Part shown: positions 58,756 through 64,000 of the stretch, one piece after another
Numbering within the stretch: the first letter of the stretch is position 1
How the letters are laid out: each line of letters starts with the position of its first letter
Assembly: GCA_001899285.1 (NCBI GenBank)
Contig: MKWA01000006.1
Span: forward strand, 17,378 to 81,377
DNA: 64,000 nt
Source of the DNA: Rhizobiales bacterium 64-17
GTDB lineage: Bacteria; Pseudomonadota; Alphaproteobacteria; Rhizobiales; Xanthobacteraceae
Direction of reading: 5' to 3'
Notes under the pieces: generated by a model
Told to the model about the DNA's origin: nothing
Database searches by the model: none
What the model saw: only the letters and a program-made list of their open reading frames with translations
Translations under genes and position numbers: made by a program

Positions 58756-59454
58756 ATGCTGACCATCGAGACATTGCAGGCAGGCTACGGTCCCGCGCAG
58801 GTGCTGTTCGACATCTCCTTCACCGTGGGCGATGGCGAGATCGTGACGATGCTCGGCCGCAACGGCATGGGCAAGACGACAACGATCAGCACGCTGATGG
58901 GCCTGCTGCCGGCGCGCGGCGGCCGCGCGGTGTTCGACGGCGTCGCGCTCACCGGCCTGCCGCCGTATCGCGTCGCGCAGGCCGGCATCGGCCTGGTGCC
59001 GGAAGGGCGGCAGATTTTCCCGACGCTGACGGTCGAGGAAAATCTCATCGCCACCGCGGCAGCGCGTCGAAAACCGGCGCGCTGGACCCGCGAGGCGGTC
59101 TACAAACTGTTCCCGAAGCTGGCCGAGCGCCGCGCCAGCCTCGGCGGGCAACTCTCCGGCGGCGAGCAGCAGATGCTCGCGGTCGGCCGTGCGCTGATGA
59201 CCAATCCGAAGCTGTTGATCCTCGACGAAGCGACCGAAGGTCTGGCGCCGCTGATCCGCAACGAGATCTGGAACTGTCTCGCGCAACTCAAGGCGGAGGG
59301 GCAATCGATCCTGCTGGTGGATAAGCATCTCGACGCATTGCTCAAGCTCGCCGACCGCCATGTGGTGATCGAGAAGGGTTATGTGGTGTGGTCCGGCGCC
59401 TCGGCCGCGCTCACTGCCGACGACAGCATCCGCCAGCGTTATCTGCAGGTGTGA
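58756..59454 (+). CDS. Branched-chain amino acid ABC transporter ATP-binding protein LivF-like
   Basis: MLTIETLQAGYGPAQVLFDISFTV, GRNGMGKTTTISTLMGL, LSGGEQQMLAVGRALMTNPKLLILDEATEGLAP. Confidence 0.93.
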   Translation: MLTIETLQAGYGPAQVLFDISFTVGDGEIVTMLGRNGMGKTTTISTLMGLLPARGGRAVFDGVALTGLPPYRVAQAGIGLVPEGRQIFPTLTVEENLIATAAARRKPARWTREAVYKLFPKLAERRASLGGQLSGGEQQMLAVGRALMTNPKLLILDEATEGLAPLIRNEIWNCLAQLKAEGQSILLVDKHLDALLKLADRHVVIEKGYVVWSGASAALTADDSIRQRYLQV

Positions 59455-59522
59455 ACGGCGCGCTATCTCGTCGCAGCCGGCTGGGGTAAAGTGCGCCCCG
59501 CCCGCAACGACGAGATTTCGCG

Positions 59523-60275
59523 ATGAGTGCCGACAAGAGCAAAAAGCAGAAGGCTTCAACGCGCAAAGCCGCGCCGCGCCGTGGCCGCGCGGCAGCGAAG
59601 CGGGTGGGCTGGCAGCGCGATCCCGAGGGCATGCGCAAGCGCATCCTCGAGGCGGCGACGGCGGAGTTCGCCAATCACGGCTTGAGCGGCGCGCGCATCG
59701 ACCGCATCGCGCGGGTCGCCGGTGCCAACAAGCGCATGCTGTACTATCACGTCGGCAACAAGGACGATCTTTATCTCGAAGTACTGGTCGGCACTTACGA
59801 AAGTATCCGCGCCGCCGAGCGGGAATTGAACCTGGAGGCGCTGGCGCCGATCGACGCGCTGGTGCGACTGCTCGAGTTCACCTGGCAGTATTATCTCGAT
59901 CATCCGGAATTTCTGGCGCTGCTCTCCACGGAGAATTTGCACCGTGGCGCATTCCTGCGCCGCTCGCGCCACATCAAGGATCTGCACTCGCCGTTCGTCG
60001 GCATGATCCGCGCGATCCTGCGGCGCGGGGAGGCCGACGGCACGCTGCGCAAGGGCATCGACCCGGTGCAGTTGTATATTTCGATCGCCAGCCTGTGCTG
60101 GTTCTACGTTTCGAACAGCCACACCCTGACGGTGATTTTCGGCGCGGATATGCTTGATTCCGCTGCGAAATCCGCCCGGCTCGCGCACATCAAGGAACTG
60201 TTCCGGGCTTCCCTTGCGCCGCGCGACGATGCGCTTGACGCGGGGGTGGCGAAGCTCCTAGAATTTAACCAGTGA
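59523..60275 (+). CDS. TetR/AcrR family regulator with basic N-terminal tail
   Basis: MRKRILEAATAEFANHGLSGARIDRIARVAGANKRMLYYHVGNKDDLYLEVL. Confidence 0.92.
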   Translation: MSADKSKKQKASTRKAAPRRGRAAAKRVGWQRDPEGMRKRILEAATAEFANHGLSGARIDRIARVAGANKRMLYYHVGNKDDLYLEVLVGTYESIRAAERELNLEALAPIDALVRLLEFTWQYYLDHPEFLALLSTENLHRGAFLRRSRHIKDLHSPFVGMIRAILRRGEADGTLRKGIDPVQLYISIASLCWFYVSNSHTLTVIFGADMLDSAAKSARLAHIKELFRASLAPRDDALDAGVAKLLEFNQ

Positions 60276-60281
60276 GTTAAA
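60264..60281. promoter_or_regulatory. Inverted-repeat operator candidate overlapping the tetR-type stop codon
   Basis: TTTAAC-CAGTGA-GTTAAA, perfect 6-bp arms. Confidence 0.5.
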
Positions 60282-60423
60282 ACGCCGCGCAGACGGCGGA
60301 GTGCGATAGGCGCCGGTCGCGAATGACGGCGCAGAGGACGACGACATCGCGGGCGTGCGCCGGACCGGCCAGCGCGTCTTCGATCATCGTCGCAAAATCG
60401 CATGTCGCTCGGAGGAAACGTCA

Positions 60424-61248
60424 ATGGCTGTGAACCCGCCCGCACGACCATCCGCTCTGTCGCGTTTGGGAACGCTGCTGAACGCAGCGTGGCTGCGCCC
60501 GGTTCTGTTCCTGGTGTTCCTGGTGGTGTTGTGGGACGTGACGATCCGCGTGTTCCGCATTCCGCCGTATCAGATTCCGAAGCCAGAAGATGTGCTGGTG
60601 ACGCTGTGGAACGACTGGCCCACATTGCTGCGGCAGGCGATCCCGACCACCATCGCCACCGTCGAGGGCTTTTTGCTCTCCGCCGTGTTCGGCGTCGCCG
60701 CAGCGGTGCTGATCGCCGGCTCGCGCACCATCGAGAGCTATGTCTATCCGCTGCTGGTGTTCTCGCAGTCGATCCCGAAGATCGCGATCGCGCCGCTGTT
60801 CGTCGTCTGGTTCGGCTTCGGCATGTTGCCGAAGGTGTTGTCGGCGTTTCTGCTCGGCTTCTTCCCGGTGGTCGTCTCGGCGGTGCAGGGCTTCAAATCG
60901 GTCGAGCCGGACATGCTCGATCTCGCCCGTGCGATGGAAGCAAAACGCCTGCAAATTTTCCGTATGGTCGCGTTCCCGCACGCGATGCCGGCGATTTTCG
61001 CCGGGCTGAAAGTGTCGATCACGCTCGCCGTCGTCGGCGCGGTGGTCGGCGAGTTCGTCGGCTCCAACGATGGTCTGGGTTTCGTGCTGCAACGTTCGAT
61101 CGGTAACTTCGAGCTGCCGACGATGTTCGCCGCGCTGGTAGTGCTGTCGCTGATCGGTGTGGTGCTGTTCTGGGTGCTCGATCTGATCGAGCGGATGATG
61201 ATCCCCTGGCACGCCAGCCAGCGCCACGATCTCGTTATTGCGGCCTGA
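60424..61248 (+). CDS. ABC transporter permease (SsuC/nitrate-taurine family)
   Basis: ESYVYPLLVFSQSIPKIAIAPLFVVWFGFGMLPKVLSAFLLGFFPVVVSAVQGFKSVEPDMLDLARAM. Confidence 0.93.
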   Translation: MAVNPPARPSALSRLGTLLNAAWLRPVLFLVFLVVLWDVTIRVFRIPPYQIPKPEDVLVTLWNDWPTLLRQAIPTTIATVEGFLLSAVFGVAAAVLIAGSRTIESYVYPLLVFSQSIPKIAIAPLFVVWFGFGMLPKVLSAFLLGFFPVVVSAVQGFKSVEPDMLDLARAMEAKRLQIFRMVAFPHAMPAIFAGLKVSITLAVVGAVVGEFVGSNDGLGFVLQRSIGNFELPTMFAALVVLSLIGVVLFWVLDLIERMMIPWHASQRHDLVIAA

Positions 61249-61283
61249 TATTCGACAACAGTGAAAAACGGGAGGAGGAAACA

Positions 61284-62270
61284 ATGAAAGGCTTTTTGGC
61301 GGCTCTGTTTGCCGTTCTGCTCGCCGGTCCGGCCTTTGCGGCGGACAAGGTGACGCTGATGCTCAACTGGTACGTCTACGGTGAGCACGCGCCGTTCTAC
61401 TACGGCAAGGAAAAGGGCTACTTCAAGGATGCGGGCATCGATCTCGAAATCCAGGAAGGCCGCGGCTCCGGCACGGTGACGCAGGTCGTCGCCGCCAAGA
61501 CCGTGCAGTTCGGTTACGTCGACGTGCCGACGATGATGCGCGCCGCGGTGAAGGGCGCGCCGGTGGAAGCGGTCGGCGTCGCGCTGCAGACCAATCCGAT
61601 GTCGGCGATGGGCTTTGCCGACAAGAACATCAAGAAGCCGGCCGACATCAAGGGCAAGACCGTCGCCACCACGCCTGGCGATTCGATGTCGCAGATCTGG
61701 CCGCTGTTCCTGAAGAAGACCGGCCTCAAGGAATCCGACTTCAAGACCGTGTCGGGCGACGCGACCACCAAACTCAACGCGGTGATCAACGGCCAGGCCG
61801 ATCTGCTGCTCGGCTACGTCATGGACCAGTCGATGAAGATCAAGGACGCGACCGGCAAGGACGTGTTCCCGATCAAATTCGCCGACTACGGCGTCAACCT
61901 GGTGTCGTCCGGCGTCATCGTCAACAAGGACTGGCTCAAGGACAACGCCGACCTGACCAAGCGTTTCATGGCGGCGGCGACCAAGTCGCTCGAGGAGGCA
62001 TCGAAGCATCCGAAGGAAGCGGCGCAGGCGATCCTCAATGCCAATCCGAAGGGCGGCAAGATCGACACGCTGACTCAAGGCTTCCAGCTGACGATCCCGC
62101 TCTACAAGGATCCAGCCGGCAAGAAGAACCGCCCGTTCAACGTCTCCGACGCCAACATGAAGGACACGGTTGACGTGATGGTCGAATACGGCGGTCTCGA
62201 TGCCAAGGCGAAGGCCGACTACAAGACCTACTACACCAACCAGTATCTGCCCGCGGGCAGCGGTAGCTGA
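61284..62270 (+). CDS. ABC transporter substrate-binding protein (NMT1/SsuA-like)
   Basis: Signal peptide; DKVTLMLNWYVYGEHAPFYYGKEKGYFKDAGIDLEIQEGRGSGTVTQVVAAKTVQFGYVD. Confidence 0.93.
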   Translation: MKGFLAALFAVLLAGPAFAADKVTLMLNWYVYGEHAPFYYGKEKGYFKDAGIDLEIQEGRGSGTVTQVVAAKTVQFGYVDVPTMMRAAVKGAPVEAVGVALQTNPMSAMGFADKNIKKPADIKGKTVATTPGDSMSQIWPLFLKKTGLKESDFKTVSGDATTKLNAVINGQADLLLGYVMDQSMKIKDATGKDVFPIKFADYGVNLVSSGVIVNKDWLKDNADLTKRFMAAATKSLEEASKHPKEAAQAILNANPKGGKIDTLTQGFQLTIPLYKDPAGKKNRPFNVSDANMKDTVDVMVEYGGLDAKAKADYKTYYTNQYLPAGSGS

Positions 62271-62279
62271 GAGGTGACG

Positions 62280-63092
62280 ATGGCCGCGCGGACATTGAAG
62301 CTCGTGGACACAGCCGCAGACCAGCGACGCCCCGTGATCGAGATGCGGGGCGTCTCCAAGACCTACCGGACGCGCGACGGCGACGTGCCGTCGCTCAAGC
62401 CGATCGATTTCACGGTCGCCGAAGGCGAATTCGTGGTGATCGTCGGCCCGTCCGGCTGCGGCAAGACCACGCTGCTGAAGATGCTCGCCGGCCTGTTGCA
62501 GCCGAGTGACGGCGAGGTGGTGGTCGAAGGCAAGGCCATCACCAAGCCGCACCGCGATGTCGGCATCGTGTTCCAAACTGCGCTGCTGCTGCCGTGGCGC
62601 AACGTGCTCTCCAACGTGATGATGCCGGTCGAAGTGAAGGGCCTGCCGCGCGCCGAATACGAGCAGCGCGCGCTCGACCTGTTGAAGATGACCGGGCTCG
62701 AGGGCTTCGAGCGCAAATATCCCTGGCAGTTGTCGGGCGGCATGCAGCAGCGCGTGTCGATCTGCCGCGCGCTGGTGCACGATCCGAAGATCGTGCTGAT
62801 GGACGAGCCGTTCGGCGCGCTCGACGCCATGACCCGCGAGAAGATGAATGTCGAGCTGCAGCGCATCCAGCGCGAGACAGGCAAGACCGTGTTGCTGATC
62901 ACGCACTCGATCCCGGAAGCGGTGTTCCTCGCCGATCGGGTGATGGTGATGAGCGCGCGTCCCGGCGCGATCGCCGCCGTCTACGAGATTCCGATGCCGC
63001 GCCCGCGCACGCTCGACGTGCTCGCGGACCCGCGCTTCGTCGAGATGACCCAGAAGATCCGCGCGCACTTCTCCGACGCGCATATCGACTAG
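62280..63092 (+). CDS. ABC transporter ATP-binding protein (SsuB/nitrate-taurine family)
   Basis: GPSGCGKTTLLKMLAGLLQPSDGEVVVEG, LSGGMQQRVSICRALVHDPKIVLMDEPFGALDAMTREKMN. Confidence 0.95.
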   Translation: MAARTLKLVDTAADQRRPVIEMRGVSKTYRTRDGDVPSLKPIDFTVAEGEFVVIVGPSGCGKTTLLKMLAGLLQPSDGEVVVEGKAITKPHRDVGIVFQTALLLPWRNVLSNVMMPVEVKGLPRAEYEQRALDLLKMTGLEGFERKYPWQLSGGMQQRVSICRALVHDPKIVLMDEPFGALDAMTREKMNVELQRIQRETGKTVLLITHSIPEAVFLADRVMVMSARPGAIAAVYEIPMPRPRTLDVLADPRFVEMTQKIRAHFSDAHID

Positions 63093-63166
63093 GAAAATGG
63101 GGCGCGAGGCGGCGTGACCGCCGAGGCCCGAGTTCGCAAGCTATCGTCGCAAGCATATTCGCAAAC

Positions 63167-64000
63167 ATGACACCGACCCTGACCGTCAAGGATATCCGCC
63201 TGACCGAGCGGCATGCGCAGTTCGCGCATCCGTTCCGGTTCGGCGACGTGACGGTCACCGGCACGGCGCAGGCGTTCGTCCATGTCGATATCGAGGTGGA
63301 CGGCGAGCGGGTCGAGGGTGCCGCCGCCGAGCTGATGGTGCCCAAGTGGTTTGACAAGAATCCGGCGCTGACCATCGAGGGGGCCGTCGAGCAGTTGCGC
63401 ACGTCGCTGCTGCTGGCGCGCGACATCTATCTTGACCAGAAGAAGCCGATGTCGGCCTTTGCGCTACATGCGGCCGTCTATCCGAAGCAGATCCGCGCCG
63501 GCGCCGCGGCCGGTCTGCCGCAACTCGCGGCGGTGTTCGGCCCGGCGGAGATCGACAAGGCGATCCTCGATGCGTTGCTGCGCGCGCTCGGCATGGACGT
63601 GTTCGAGGGGCTCGCCCGCAACGTCATGGGGCTCGACGCCCGGCTGACGCCCGATCTCGATCAGGACGCGATCCGCAAGGTGCTCGCGGGCGGTCAGCGA
63701 CCGGATCGCATCGCCGTGCGCCACACCGTCGGCATGGTCGATCCGGCGGAAACGCTGGAAGCGGTGGTGCGCGAGCAGGGCTGCCGCTATTTCAAGATCA
63801 AGCTGCGCGGCGATCCGGAGCGCGATATTGCCCGGCTTGAGGAACTGGCCGCCGTGCTCGATCCGCTCGGCGTCGATTATCGCGCGACGCTCGACGCCAA
63901 CGAGCAATATGCCGATCCGGCGCAGCTTCTGAAACTGGTCGAGATGTTGCAGGCCGCGCCCCGGCTGGCGGCGTTCCAGCAGCGCATGCTCTATATCGAG
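63167..64000 (+). CDS. Enolase-superfamily (mandelate racemase/muconate lactonizing enzyme-like) protein, partial (runs off window)
   Basis: HTVGMVDPAETLEAVVREQGCRYFKIKLRGDPERDIARLEELAAVLDPLGVDYRATLDANEQYADPAQLLKLVEML; KxK and DANEQY motifs. Confidence 0.72.
   Translation, partial: MTPTLTVKDIRLTERHAQFAHPFRFGDVTVTGTAQAFVHVDIEVDGERVEGAAAELMVPKWFDKNPALTIEGAVEQLRTSLLLARDIYLDQKKPMSAFALHAAVYPKQIRAGAAAGLPQLAAVFGPAEIDKAILDALLRALGMDVFEGLARNVMGLDARLTPDLDQDAIRKVLAGGQRPDRIAVRHTVGMVDPAETLEAVVREQGCRYFKIKLRGDPERDIARLEELAAVLDPLGVDYRATLDANEQYADPAQLLKLVEMLQAAPRLAAFQQRMLYIE

Noticed and set aside
60744-63083. 779-aa minus-strand ORF
   Set aside because: Antisense across three well-supported ABC genes; shadow ORF.

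Overview
This 64 kb, GC-rich window is gene-dense and looks like the chromosome of an alphaproteobacterium (Bradyrhizobiaceae/Xanthobacteraceae-like; taxon inferred from gene content and codon bias only). I saw no rRNA, tRNA, CRISPR array, transposase or phage gene. Main blocks, left to right: a small-molecule catabolic cluster (FAH-family, two VOC proteins, D-2-hydroxyacid dehydrogenase, GntR, Bug-type solute-binding protein) with a truncated MBL-fold remnant; 3-hydroxyanthranilate dioxygenase with a CoxL-like molybdenum hydroxylase and a divergent LysR; a SoeABC-type sulfite dehydrogenase operon; a fadJ/fadI/fadE-type beta-oxidation operon; nitronate monooxygenase; Uup ABC-F ATPase; a cbb3 oxidase cluster (ccoNOQP, 69-aa ORF, DUF2189, ccoI, ccoS) with a clear FixK/FNR-type box; benzoate-CoA ligase family protein and TusA; two tandem MoeA-like genes; lytic transglycosylase; LhgO-like oxidoreductase; a MarR-controlled divergent locus (antiporter / secreted protein + redoxin); polA, acyltransferase, ugd, hrpB, aspartic protease, phosphomannomutase; a Liv-type ABC operon; and a TetR-linked SsuABC/NMT1-type ABC operon followed by a partial enolase-superfamily gene. 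I found no unmistakably new system. The best candidates for follow-up are the MarR (Cys-rich tail) divergent locus with two matching operators, the degenerate MoeA + MoeA-PBP pair, the cbb3 cluster lacking ccoG/ccoH but carrying a 69-aa ORF and DUF2189, and a TetR operator-like palindrome overlapping the TetR stop codon. All family calls are from reading the translations; no database search was run.
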